The translations under genes and the position numbers were made by a program. The notes under the pieces are model-generated. The model ran no database searches, was not told where the DNA came from, and worked only from the letters and a program-made list of their open reading frames with translations. A DNA stretch of 10,229 bases from Asterionellopsis glacialis (Eukaryota > Bacillariophyta > Plagiogrammaphyceae > Rhaphoneidales > Asterionellopsidaceae): positions 1-10,229 of the forward strand of contig WKLE02002631.1 in the NCBI GenBank assembly GCA_014885115.2, in the 5' to 3' direction. The first letter of the stretch is position 1; every line of letters starts with the position of its first letter. Positions 1-8,120 of this stretch are shown piece by piece.

Positions 1-313
1 ACGGAAAATCTCTTCCGAAGGGGGTGTTTTCGCCGAGGAGTGAAAAAACTCGATGAATAAACGTTCTACCCCCTTAAGAACTGACCTTGTTTCGTTTGTG
101 TCGTATTTGGTAGATTTCAGTAGTAATTTTCAGATGAATATATTCTCCCGTTCACAGTGGATTGTTGATTTAGTTGATACAATCGGTATTGTCATTTTTA
201 GATCTTCTCCTCCTCCTCTCTTTTTCTCTTTCTCTTTTTTCTTCTTTGTTGGACCTTCAAGCTCACTCCGCTTGCCAAAAAAAACTCGCACTCACAAGCA
301 TAAAAAATTCACC
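1..313. other. Non-coding, pyrimidine-rich stretch
   Basis: I see no gene here. The plus strand holds a long C/T tract at about 201-246 that is almost free of purines. The short ORFs crossing it are low-complexity (runs of Phe, Ser and Leu) and match nothing I recognise. A small hairpin (CGGAA, a 7-base loop, TTCCG) lies near position 2-18. The pyrimidine tract could belong to a promoter, a UTR or an intron end, but nothing nearby settles which. Confidence 0.5.
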
Positions 314-606
314 AAAACTGACGCCACTTTCGCTGATTCAGCAAAAGTATGTTGCTACTTTCGCTGTTTCCGGAAAAAGTTACCTTTGCTGTTTCCCCAC
401 TGCCCACGGTGCTACTTTTTCCCACACTGCCCACGGCGCTACTTTTTTTTACTTTTTCATTTACATCACAGAAGTAGCCAGATGCTACTTTTCCTTTCGC
501 ATCACCGTCTGTGATGACCATGACAGCTTTTGCAAGGAGCACCGAAGGCTGTGTGGAAACAGCAAAGGTAGCTTTTTCCGGAAACAGCAAAAGTGTCGCC
601 AGTTTT
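314..606. repeat. Fold-back inverted-repeat element (MITE-like)
   Basis: The outer ends, 314-335 and 585-606, are inverted copies of each other (19 of 22 bases match by eye). A second, longer pair of inverted arms lies inside: 352-400 against 551-599, mostly identical, both built from the motif GCTGTTTCC and the block TTTCCGGAAAAAG. The strands could therefore fold into a long imperfect hairpin with a loop of roughly 150 bases. The loop carries two near-identical 23-base units (398-420 and 425-447, one difference) beginning CACTGCCCACGG, and several copies of GCTACTTT. No transposase is present, so if mobile the element would be non-autonomous. I found no clear target-site duplication. A minus-strand ORF across the element is Lys/Ser/Thr-rich and looks like a by-product of the repeats. 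Confidence 0.7.
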
Positions 607-1038
607 TTTCTCTCAACGTCTTGAGTCCGTGACAAAAAAAGATACGGGAACACAGAGTTCCACTTTGTCTTTGAATTGGTTGGAATCGTGTAATTCATCG
701 TTAAAATCAGTGTGTAAATTGTTAAACGAAGAAGAACTTGTTTATGGTTAATTATTTGATAAATTCCTATTCTTTCCCCCCTCTGTCATCACAACTTCCA
801 ATCCCAAATATATATCCTTTGTTTTTCAGTGTTTTGTGTTGCCATCAATTTTGGTTGTGACTCATTTCCTTCTCTAATTCCACATTGTGTCTCTCAATCT
901 GAGCGGAAACCTTTGCCACTCGGTGGGTATCGTGTGGATCCAATTGCTTCGAACGCTCTCCAATGTTTTCCCCAGAACCGTTTTTCTCGATACCTTACAC
1001 CACTTGTTTCAATCTACTTTTGTTTTGTTTTTGTTTAA
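607..1038. other. Intergenic region downstream of the HAD gene
   Basis: AT-rich, with no recognisable gene. A 69-codon plus-strand ORF at 829-1038 starts with GTG, has no recognisable domain, and runs to within a base of the HAD stop codon, so it overlaps that gene's likely 3' UTR. A pyrimidine run ending in CAG at 821-829 resembles a 3' splice site on the plus strand and leaves a slight chance that the ORF is a terminal exon. A small hairpin (GGAAC, 5-base loop, GTTCC) sits at about 646-660. Confidence 0.45.
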
Positions 1039-2470
1039 TTAATCAGTTTCTCCCTTGACAATATCATTAATGGCTTCAGGCAAACGTGAAAGGTAGGATA
1101 TCTTGACATTGACCAAGGGTTTGGCAGCTTCATTCATTTTACGACGTTTTTGCAATTCACGTTTAGACGATGTTGACCAATCAGGTTGATCCTTATCTAA
1201 ATCATCAAAACGTTGTCGTGCTGTTTGTTGGTACTCATTTGCCAATTCGACCAATACAGTTTTAGCACCACATCCAGCTGACCCACCGACATCATAGGCT
1301 AAATCATCGCCTACATGAATCCATAAGTTATCATCATTGGGAAATGTCTCCAAATTTTCGTCCATGAAGGGTTCTTCGTCTTGGACTTCTCCAGAATCTT
1401 TGGCCATCATCATGGCATTTTTCGCAGATGCTAATTCTTTATACTTTTCCAAGGCAGCCTCATAGATCCATTTCACTTCGGCATCACCTTCGACTTCATT
1501 CAATTCTTTAAAAAATTGTGTCCGTCCAGCCTGATCGTCTTCCCAACTCATACAAAAATCAAAGTAGGGTGCCATGGTAAATGTCATAAAGAGTGGGTTT
1601 GCCTTTCCATCTGTAACTGCACCTATGATAACATTCGGATGATCCTGTTTAATTTGATTCATGACCTCAATTAATTCAGGATAGATATGACGTTCCGCAG
1701 AATGATGACGTTCCATTTCCCATGCATTGTACACAGCCTGAACGACCGAATCTGTAATTTCGATAGATGCCCATCTATTGTTAAAACAAGAAAGCAAGTG
1801 AATGAGTAAGCAACATGGTATGAAGGATAAGCAAGATAGAGCAAGAAGCCCTCTCATCAATTTAAAGAAAATTTTCCGAAGCAAACATAACAATAACAAA
1901 ACCAGCAACAACTTACTTTCTGGCATTTTGAACAACGACAGGTGAAAGATCTGCGACAGGTGTTGCCCAATCATCTGCAACAGCCTCTAATTTACGTTCA
2001 AAGGTAATGTTTTCCATGACTCGTCGGATGGCCAATTTACGACTTTCCGTGTGTGACAGGGCGGCTGCGGCTTGCGGATCCTTGGAAGCCAATTCTTCTC
2101 GAATGGTTTTGGCCATTTGAACGATATCACCTGGTTGGACTTGATCGTATCCAAAAATTTTCACAGCCCGTGAAAAGGCTGCATTTGCATCGTCCAAGAC
2201 GGGTGCAATAGGATATAATGTATCATCTAAGTCAAATGTCAACAAACCGACACTTGCTTTCGTTACCTTGTTGCTGTTCGCAGCAGGCGTTGTAGTGGTT
2301 GTATCTTCGGATGTAGATTTCAACAAGGATACATGTTGCAGCTGTTGTTGCTTCTCGGAAGCAGAAGCAAAGGCAGGACGAACAGAAGTCATTAAAGCAG
2401 ATTTCACTACAAAAGCGTCAATGCCAATTGCAGGTGATACAAATAAAGCGACACAGAGAGATAGATGCAT
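1039..2470 (-). CDS. HAD-superfamily hydrolase, probably plastid-targeted, two exons
   Basis: Join of 2470-1917 and 1774-1039, with a 142-bp intron at 1916-1775 (donor GTAAGT, acceptor pyrimidines then AACAATAG). Splicing gives 429 residues; the junction falls inside one Lys codon, and retaining the intron would shift the frame. HAD motif I is FDLDDTLYP (Asp80 nucleophile, Asp82 acid/base), motif II is GAVTDG (Thr239), and motif IV is HVGDDLAYDVGG (Asp341, Asp342, Asp346). The motif III lysine is uncertain. The order of motifs and the helical region between I and II fit subfamily IA phosphatases; DLDDTLYP resembles Sdt1-like pyrimidine 5'-nucleotidases, but the substrate cannot be told. Residues 1-19 are a hydrophobic signal peptide ending IDA, followed by Phe20 and a Ser/Thr-rich stretch, which fits the diatom ASAF-type plastid presequence. 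An acidic insert (about 305-333) precedes motif IV and a basic stretch lies near 388-398. The ATG at 2470 is preceded by an in-frame TAA, fixing the start. Confidence 0.9.
1775..1916 (-). other. Spliceosomal intron of the HAD gene
   Basis: On the minus strand the intron opens with a perfect GTAAGT at 1916-1911 and closes with a T-rich stretch and TAG at 1777-1775. Removing its 142 bases joins VQNAR(K) to WASIEIT in frame with phase 2. The minus-strand ORF that reads into the intron from exon 2 encodes an artificial Leu-rich segment, which is intron sequence and not a membrane helix. Confidence 0.9.
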
Positions 2471-2481
2471 GATTGTTTATA

Positions 2482-2561
2482 CTGTGATGTTATGATCCTT
2501 CTTGAGAGAGTGTATGTGAGTGATAGGCGTGTCAACGGCGAGAGAGTCTGATGTTACTTAC
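2482..2561 (-). other. Probable 5'-UTR intron of the HAD gene
   Basis: Reading the minus strand toward the HAD start, a perfect donor GTAAGT occurs at 2561-2556, and ATCACAG at 2488-2482 gives an acceptor 11 bases before the ATG. The resulting 80-bp intron would sit entirely in the leader, placing the promoter upstream of about 2565. The donor matches that of the coding intron. RNA evidence would be needed to confirm it. Confidence 0.45.
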
Positions 2562-2956
2562 CGTCTCTCTGTTAGATGTAACGTATTAATACCTGTACAA
2601 GGTTTTGTTCAAGCTGGATTCAGACGAATCGTAGCATGAAAATTGGCGTCCAGGATCCAGAAACCGTGATTCTTCCGGTGATTAACCTTATACAAAGGGT
2701 TATCTCCGGTGATTTTTTTACCGGAAGAAGGCACTATGGCATGCACACAGCGCGAAAGGAATCGCAAAATTTTTTTGGTGAATTTTCTCTTCCTGGTCAC
2801 AAGAGAATTTTCCGGTGATGCGTCACCGGAGATATTGGTAGTTAATTTAATGTAGAAAATTGAGTAGAGCGAGTTTGGGCTCATTTCAGGTGCGCATCGA
2901 CACCCCAGTCGACGAAGACAAAGAACGAAAAATATTATTTTTCAAGTCGGAATCTC
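2562..2956. repeat. Non-coding region with repeated palindromic TCCGGTGA motifs
   Basis: This probably includes the HAD promoter at its left end, but most of it is repeat-like. TCCGGTGA occurs at 2674-2681, 2705-2712 and 2811-2818, with its inverse TCACCGGA at 2823-2830, so 2811-2830 is a perfect 8-bp-arm palindrome around TGCG. TTCTTCCGGT at 2671-2680 is matched inversely by ACCGGAAGAA at 2720-2729, and CCGGT/ACCGG at 2706-2724 forms a further hairpin. The ORFs on either strand (about 60 and 91 codons) are unrecognisable and are probably chance. It may be a small non-autonomous element or a cluster of regulatory sites. Confidence 0.45.
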
Positions 2957-3610
2957 GTTGAAAAACAACATGGATTCCACATATGTCGCAAGGGCATAAG
3001 GCCATTAAATCATAAGGTTGCCGCCATACTAAACATAGCACCACCTACAACAATTGAGAAGATACGCTCTTTTGTAGGGATGGTTAATTTCTACAAACAA
3101 ATGTGGATACATAGATCCCACGTACTGGCACCCTTAACTAAACTAAGCTACAAGGCAAAGGGGTTCAGTTCAAATGGGGGAAGGAACAACAAATAGCCTT
3201 TGACAATATAAAGAAGATTATAGCCAAAGAAGTACTACTGTCCTACCTGGACTTCAATAAGCCTTTCCACATATACACTGACTCCAGTAAATACAAACTA
3301 GGGGCAGTTATTACTCAGGACAAGAAGCCCATAGTATTCTACAGTAGAAAACTTAAGGACACTCAAGCTAAATATGACACTCATGATTGAGAACTGTTAT
3401 AGATAGTAGAGGTACTTAGAGAATACCGGTACCTACTACTTGGTCACAAGGTAATTATACATACAGATCATAAGAATCTTACCTACGATAAATGTCAAAC
3501 CGAATGCCACGTACGCTGGCAATGGTTTGTAGAAGAATTTGCACCCGAATTATGCTATATAAAAGGCAAACATAACATAGTAGCTGACGCACTCGGGAGT
3601 AACGTTACTA
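2957..3610 (+). pseudogene. Ty3/gypsy pol fragment A: end of reverse transcriptase plus RNase H
   Basis: The conceptual translation starts in the connection region of a Ty3-type RT (AAILNIAPPTTIEKIRSFVG then MVNFY) and continues into a Ty3-type RNase H. Visible RNase H motifs are FHIYTDSSKY (first Asp), the ELL block (Glu), IHTDHKNLTYD (Asp) and HNIVADAL (last Asp). RT catalytic motifs (YxDD region) are absent, so the copy is 5'-truncated. Lesions: a frameshift near the G-run at 3158-3163, a TGA at 3388-3390 (where the family usually has a charged residue, possibly CGA to TGA), and a TAG at 3400-3402. No integrase follows: the RNase H runs directly into the segment shared with fragment B. In an intact element this polyprotein would copy the RNA genome and degrade the RNA strand. 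Confidence 0.88.
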
Positions 3611-3856
3611 TGCCCTATGCCACTAGTGTCAACGGCAGCACAACACAACAATCAGACAATCAACACACAAAAGAAAATAAGACTTTTATTTGGTGATGAA
3701 AATTATGAGCTTAGTTTAATCTGGAGAATATCTGGCAATCTAGTAAGTAGTAAGAATCCGGAAATTTTTAGTAAATGGTAATTTCTTGTGAGTCCGTCTG
3801 CTTGCCCACACATCAATTATCCATCCTTAAGAGTGTCCTACAGGGAGTGTACTTCA
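3611..3856 (+). mobile_element. 3' end of Ty3 fragment A: polypurine stretch plus LTR-like sequence
   Basis: This 246-bp block recurs in opposite orientation at 9244-9488 with only about 16 mismatches and one 1-bp gap by eye. Homology ends exactly at ...GTGTACTTCA (3856) in both copies, with unrelated sequence beyond, as expected for an LTR terminus ending in CA. A purine-rich run (AAAAGAAAATAAGA, about 3669-3682) lies just before a possible LTR start TGGTGATGAA at 3691, giving a 166-bp LTR in both copies. The left part (3611-3690) would then be the tail of the internal region. The exact LTR 5' boundary is inferred; a full-length relative would settle it. Confidence 0.65.
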
Positions 3857-4704
3857 AACTCTGAATAACATGACTTAGCCAAATGGAAAAAATAAAAGAC
3901 TCAAGCGCTTTGAACAATGCATCATAGCTCTCATGTGGTTCGAAAACCAAAAAACCAATACAGTAAATCTTTACTTGCATCAATCTTCAGAGTTGGACGT
4001 AATTTGATTGGTCATGTCATCACAAGGTGGGAACCTTTGTTCAGAGAAGTTGGTTGTCATTTGGCTAGATAAGATTTGACTAAAGACATTTTGGATAAAT
4101 CCTACCCTCAATCATATGTTGATCTAATTTTTTGTCAGCCTGTTGTAAGTGTAATTGATGGCAGCAATGTACATACACAAACATCATGTAAAGACAGAGC
4201 TGCCAATATCTGTCAGTCAAGTAACAAGACAGGAGGATCAGCAGCAAGAGGCATTACCTGGTCAACACCAATGGGAATGATTCATGGATATACAGATCCT
4301 TTTTTTGGTAGTGCAAGTGAGAAGGCACTGGTATGCCTCTGGGCAAAACATGGAAGGTTGTGGGATATCCCAGTTGGCTACCTCTTGTTGTGTGACAAGG
4401 GATTTATAAGACATCCGGGTATTACCATGATTTTATCCCCATTATTCACCCTGCATTTCTTTCCAAAAGCACTCAATTTTCAGAAGAACAGGTTGAGTGG
4501 AATCAACATGCCTGTGAATTACAATACACTTGCAAGGTTGTATTTACTCAAGTAAAAAAATGTGGTGGGTTGTCAGGTATTATCAATAGGAACACATTCC
4601 CTTATCTTCAAGAAATATGGGCATGGGCATATGGAAGGGCAAACTGTTATCAACCACTACAGATGCCTGCTACTGCTGGATATTACTTTCTGGATTCAAA
4701 GTAA
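3857..4704 (+). pseudogene. DDE_4 / PIF-Harbinger-like transposase, broken
   Basis: The pieces read as one transposase. 3894 to about 3990 encodes an N-terminal helical region (RFEQCIIALMWFENQ). From about 3990 another frame gives VGRNLIGHVITRWEPLF, interrupted by TAA at 4070-4072, then the catalytic core. The first Asp lies in SVIDGSNVHTQT (Asp codon 4157-4159) and the second in LLLCDKGF (codon 4394-4396). After a frameshift near 4400-4440 the C-terminal part runs to a stop at 4702-4704 (IIHPAFLSK, then AWAYGRANCYQP). The third acid is unclear: in the segment YTCKVVFTQVK a Lys stands where I would expect Glu in relatives. The family cuts and pastes DNA elements using a DDE nuclease. Two frameshifts and one stop make this copy inactive. 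Its left end abuts the LTR-like end of fragment A, so its 5' part was probably lost or split by that insertion. Confidence 0.82.
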
Positions 4705-4803
4705 AAAAAGAAGAAGTACGAATAATATATGGGATTGAAATACATTTTCTTATAATCATTATATAGTAGTATATATAATCAATTTCAATTTTTAATCAGT
4801 TTT
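4705..4803. terminator. AT-rich spacer between convergent genes, possible shared 3' region
   Basis: About 100 bases of very AT-rich DNA separate the transposase stop from the stop of the opposing gene. ATTGAAAT at 4734-4741 is repeated inversely as ATTTCAAT at 4792-4799, and the loop between contains alternating TA tracts. This could serve both genes as a 3'-end region. No clear AATAAA polyadenylation signal stands out. Confidence 0.3.
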
Positions 4804-5634
4804 TTATTCATTGTCATTATTCAACAGATAAACAATATGATCTGAGTAATCCGTGTATTCTTCAAGACTGTCAGTCTTGTCAGAAGGATTTTGATTATTC
4901 ACAAAATGGTTAGCATAAAAGGAAAGCATTGTTTTAGGAGCTTTGCCTCAAAGTGCCAAACGATGGTTTCTACATAAGCATATATTTTGTTGCAAAAGGT
5001 AACTTGAATCTTTCTGTTTTTTAGCAGCATCTTCTGCAGCTTCGTGAACTCTTGCAAGATCAAATTTATGTGCAAAACCACTTTTTTCTAAACTAACATC
5101 AATTTCTTGTGTCCAGATACTAACTTTTTCACACATATCAATCTTCTCAGGACCAGTTGTGTGTTCCTCATCAGATTCAGCTTCTTCCTTGGAATTAATA
5201 TCTCCTCCCCCTTCATCCTCATCTCCTCCAGACTCATCTTCTTCAGATTCACTACTTACATTGGTTGCAATTTAGTTATTGTTGTTCTCATTCTCTTCTT
5301 GTTCATTCTCATCTTCAGTGTCCATTTCATTGTCAGTATAGCCTGAATATCCAACTAATTTCATAGCTTTTTTCCAAATAGCAACATCAATTTTGGCTAA
5401 CTCGGAATGAGGAGTAGGAAAACTAAAATGCCAAGGAACTTCTTGACTTGCAACTGCAAAAACATTTGGTTGAAGTCTTTTGAACAACTTTTCAAAACTT
5501 TTTTGCTAATATGGACACTGAATTATGTACAATAACAGAAGCATTGCACCCTTGTGTGTAAACCACGTGACACCATTTGGGCATTCACATTTACTATAAG
5601 GAAATCCGTTGATTGAAAGCAAACAGACTGCAAT
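4804..5634 (-). pseudogene. Unrecognised acidic protein gene paired with the transposase, three in-frame stops
   Basis: A single minus-strand frame stays protein-like from about 5634 to a TAA at 4804-4806 (roughly 275 codons) apart from TAG 5506-5508, TAA 5272-5274 and TGA 4948-4950. No frameshift is needed. The order is: a Cys-rich, hydrophobic N-terminal part (SKCECPNGVTWFTHKG, then a Leu-rich stretch); a middle with EVPWHFSFPTPHSELAKID; a long Asp/Glu/Asn-rich tract (about 5340-5160 on the plus strand); a segment with SIWTQEIDVSLEK and an Ala/Lys-rich helix; and a polar C-terminus ending YLLNNDNE. I do not recognise a family. It lies tail to tail with the transposase, and two-gene PIF/Harbinger elements often carry a second DNA-binding (Myb/SANT-like) protein, so it may be that partner. 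This is inference from position only. The true start is unknown: an in-frame TAA lies at 5635-5637, close to the junction with the next element. Confidence 0.55.
5266..5280. repeat. 15-bp direct repeat, copy 1
   Basis: TGCAATTTAGTTATT is repeated exactly at 5629-5643, 363 bases away. Both copies put a TAA stop in the same minus-strand frame of the acidic gene. The second copy lies at the 5' edge of the non-LTR element. See the findings for possible meanings. Confidence 0.8.
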
Positions 5635-5643
5635 TTAGTTATT
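5629..5643. repeat. 15-bp direct repeat, copy 2, at the non-LTR element junction
   Basis: This is an exact copy of 5266-5280. It marks the transition from the minus-strand acidic gene to recognisable plus-strand RT coding sequence (GNQ and LGCFKTPSG motifs begin at about 5671). It may be a templated join made when the 5'-truncated element was inserted. Confidence 0.8.
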
Positions 5644-7999
5644 CGCAATTCATCACCATTTACCAATCATGAAACTTTAGGCTGTTTCAAAACACCGAGC
5701 GGGAACCAGACCCAGCAGTTAATTATACTTTGCAAAAACAGCAACAAACACCTCAAAATCATTTTGTCCAATCCATTTTACCGCCAGGAAGCTTGGACTT
5801 ATTACTTTGCCATTTTTCTTCCCAGTATTGGATACTGTCTTCCAGTTAGTCACTTCTCTGAACATGAATTGACGAAAGTTCAACAAAAACCAACTCACGC
5901 CCTACTTGCAAAAGCTGGTTAAAATCAAAATACAAAGAGAGAAATCATTTTTGGTCCAAAATCACTAGGCGGCCTTGCGTGGCAAACCTTATACGATGTC
6001 CAAGGTATTGGTCAAGTCCTTCTCTATCTCAAACACTAGCGATCCAACACTCACATCTCCACCTTATTACATATCAATTTTACATGGATAATGACACAGA
6101 TCGGTACCAGTTTTTCACCTCTAGAAAATACAACTACCAAACTACCTCATTTAGAAACAAAATGGATCACATCTCTACGCGACTATCTAAGTACATTTGA
6201 CGGTTCTATATCACTTAAGGTTGATTTGTGCAACACCTTACAACGTATTAATGACCACTGTATTATGGACTTAGTCCTGAATGCTGGAATATTCAAACCA
6301 AACGAAATCAATTAAATAAAGTATTGCAGACTGCACCTACAAGTCGCATTACACATCCAATCCACTCAAGGCAATCCACTTCCCATATCCAAAATTCAGA
6401 CTTTTACCATTTCATTCATAGCCAGCCACCATGGTCCAAACAACTACACCAAAAGCTCGAGCCCACAGTATCAATCTATTCAATCATTGAATCCATTCAG
6501 GATGCTGTAGTCGTCATCATCAGTGATGGTTCCGTCTCTGAGGACAGTACGGGCTTGTTCGGCTGGGTTGCAGCATTGTCAACTGGCACAAGATTAGCAT
6601 CGTGCGCAGGCTGGGCATATGGATGCTGTAGAGGGTCCTTGATGCAAGCCGAGGCCTACGGCTTTTTCTCATGGGTGCAATTTCTATATTTACTTCATTG
6701 TTACTATACTATGGAATGGCCGGAACACCTACAACTGTATCAGCACACAGATAGGGAATCCTTACTCATACGTATCCAGAAATTGCAGGCTCAAGAAAAC
6801 CCATCACCGAACTCAACACTGTTAGAAGATTGGGATGTAATCCATATGATAGTAGAAACTCTAGCCAAGCTCCCTCATTATGAAGTAAACCACGTTAAAG
6901 GCCATCAAGATGAACAAATTATGGTTCAAGATCTGCCGCTACCAGCACAACTAAATGTTGAGGCCTATGATCTTGCTGGATCTATGCAGCAGTTAAAACC
7001 ACCTCATAATATCTCTCAAGTCATCCAGTTTCCTACAAACCCCACCCAACTGAATATAAAGAACGTCACCTGTAATGGAAAACATCCTTCGCGGATACGC
7101 CATGCATGCTATGCTCAACCTTTAGAGAAGTATATCATGGAGCAACAGTCATTATCTACCCAGCAATTCCAATCCATCAACCAAAGAGCTTTAGCAACTG
7201 TGATTGCTGCAATGTCACCTTGACATCCCATTTTGATAAAACTGATTCACTCACATATTTGCCATTGAACACAGTAACATCTCGATACGAAAGGGATACA
7301 ACATCAATCTGCCCGGGCTGTGATTTACATGTCAAAGACTTTGTCCATCATTTCCAATGCAAACATGATGAATTAGTCCAATCTAGGAAGCACATCTTGC
7401 AAAAGATCCGCCTAGCCTGTGACCAAATATCTTCTGAACCATGCTTACGCAACACTTTACTATATGGCCTAGAATTGTTCTTCGGTCACCAGCGAAACCC
7501 CCCAGACAACTTGGTAAGCGTGGTCTACGATCTACAGTCTGAGATTGGTTGGATTCAAATACTTCAAGGCCGGTTCGTAGAGAAATGGACTGAACTCCAA
7601 TTGCAACACTATGCAAGCCAAATAACCACTAAACACAACAGACAGACCTGGACAACAACTATGATCAAAATTATCTTTACGTGGTATGCTACCTACTGGA
7701 ATATCCGTAATTCATGTAAACATGACAAGGATTTGTCACAGCAAGCCACTATTAAGAAAACAAGAGCATTAAAGGAAATGAATGCTGTTTATGAACTTAA
7801 GCACCAGGTACTTACTTGAGATAGATATATATTCTTTGACTCTTTCAAGAAACACAATCACAACAAAACAACTACCCAAATGCAGAATTGGCTTTCAATT
7901 CGATGCGCAACCATTATACAAAGCGTTAAACATGCAAAGTCTTGGGCAATTAAAGGAGTCCGTACCATTAACCACTATTTTCAATTCCAACAAGATTGA
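5644..7999 (+). pseudogene. Non-LTR retrotransposon ORF2 remnant: RT end, RNase H, zinc-knuckle C-terminus
   Basis: The first part is one frame (5644 to about 6400) with the post-palm and thumb features of non-LTR RTs: ETLGCFKTPSGNQ, AWTYYFAIFLPSIGYCLPVS, IIFGPKSLGGLA, LPHLETKWITSLRDYL and IMDLVLNAGIF. It carries stops TAA 5920, TAG 6037 and TAA 6313. A frameshift at about 6340-6430 leads to an RNase H (6324-7223 frame): VVIISDGSV (Asp), LMQAEAYGFF (Glu), YQHTDRESLL (Asp) and LNVEAYDLAG (Asp), with VNHVKGHQDE between. A second frameshift near 7218 leads to TSHFDKTDSLTYLPLNTVT, then a CCHC-like CPGCDLHVKDFVHHFQC, then a helical tail. A TGA at 7817-7819 interrupts the frame, which continues recognisably (MQNWLSIRCATII) to TGA 7997-7999. 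The fingers, palm and endonuclease are missing, so this is a typical 5'-truncated, dead copy. Intact relatives insert by target-primed reverse transcription. Confidence 0.85.
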
Positions 8000-8120
8000 C
8001 AATATTTTTTTCCAAGTAAATTAATCTGATGGCCCAGGCTGTCGTTGCAAGTAGAATTGGTTTCCAAGGTTATCATTAGCTGCAGCAATTAATAAATAGA
8101 ACTTTATTATTATTATTATA
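8000..8120 (+). repeat. 3' tail of the non-LTR element ending in a TTA microsatellite
   Basis: After the last stop comes a short AT-rich untranslated stretch ending in about five TTA/ATT units (8104-8120). Many non-LTR elements end in a short simple repeat in place of poly(A), so this probably marks the 3' end. Integrase-element sequence begins right after it. The 15-base repeat at the 5' junction was not found again here. Confidence 0.55.

Noticed and set aside
53..632. Two plus-strand ORFs of about 150 codons
   Set aside because: Low-complexity translations from the pyrimidine tract and the fold-back repeat; no domain and no homology I recognise.
309..698. 129-codon minus-strand ORF
   Set aside because: It crosses the whole inverted repeat and its sequence is explained by the repeat words.
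829..1038. 69-codon plus-strand ORF, possibly a terminal exon after a CAG
   Set aside because: GTG start, no domain, overlaps the HAD 3' region; too weak to call a gene.
1775..1980. Leu-rich membrane segment at the start of the second HAD ORF
   Set aside because: It is translated intron sequence plus an out-of-frame part of exon 1.
4804..7999. Reassigned stop codon, because long frames continue past TAA, TAG and TGA
   Set aside because: All three stops are involved, frameshifts also occur in the transposons, and the HAD gene ends normally on TAA. Ordinary decay explains it.
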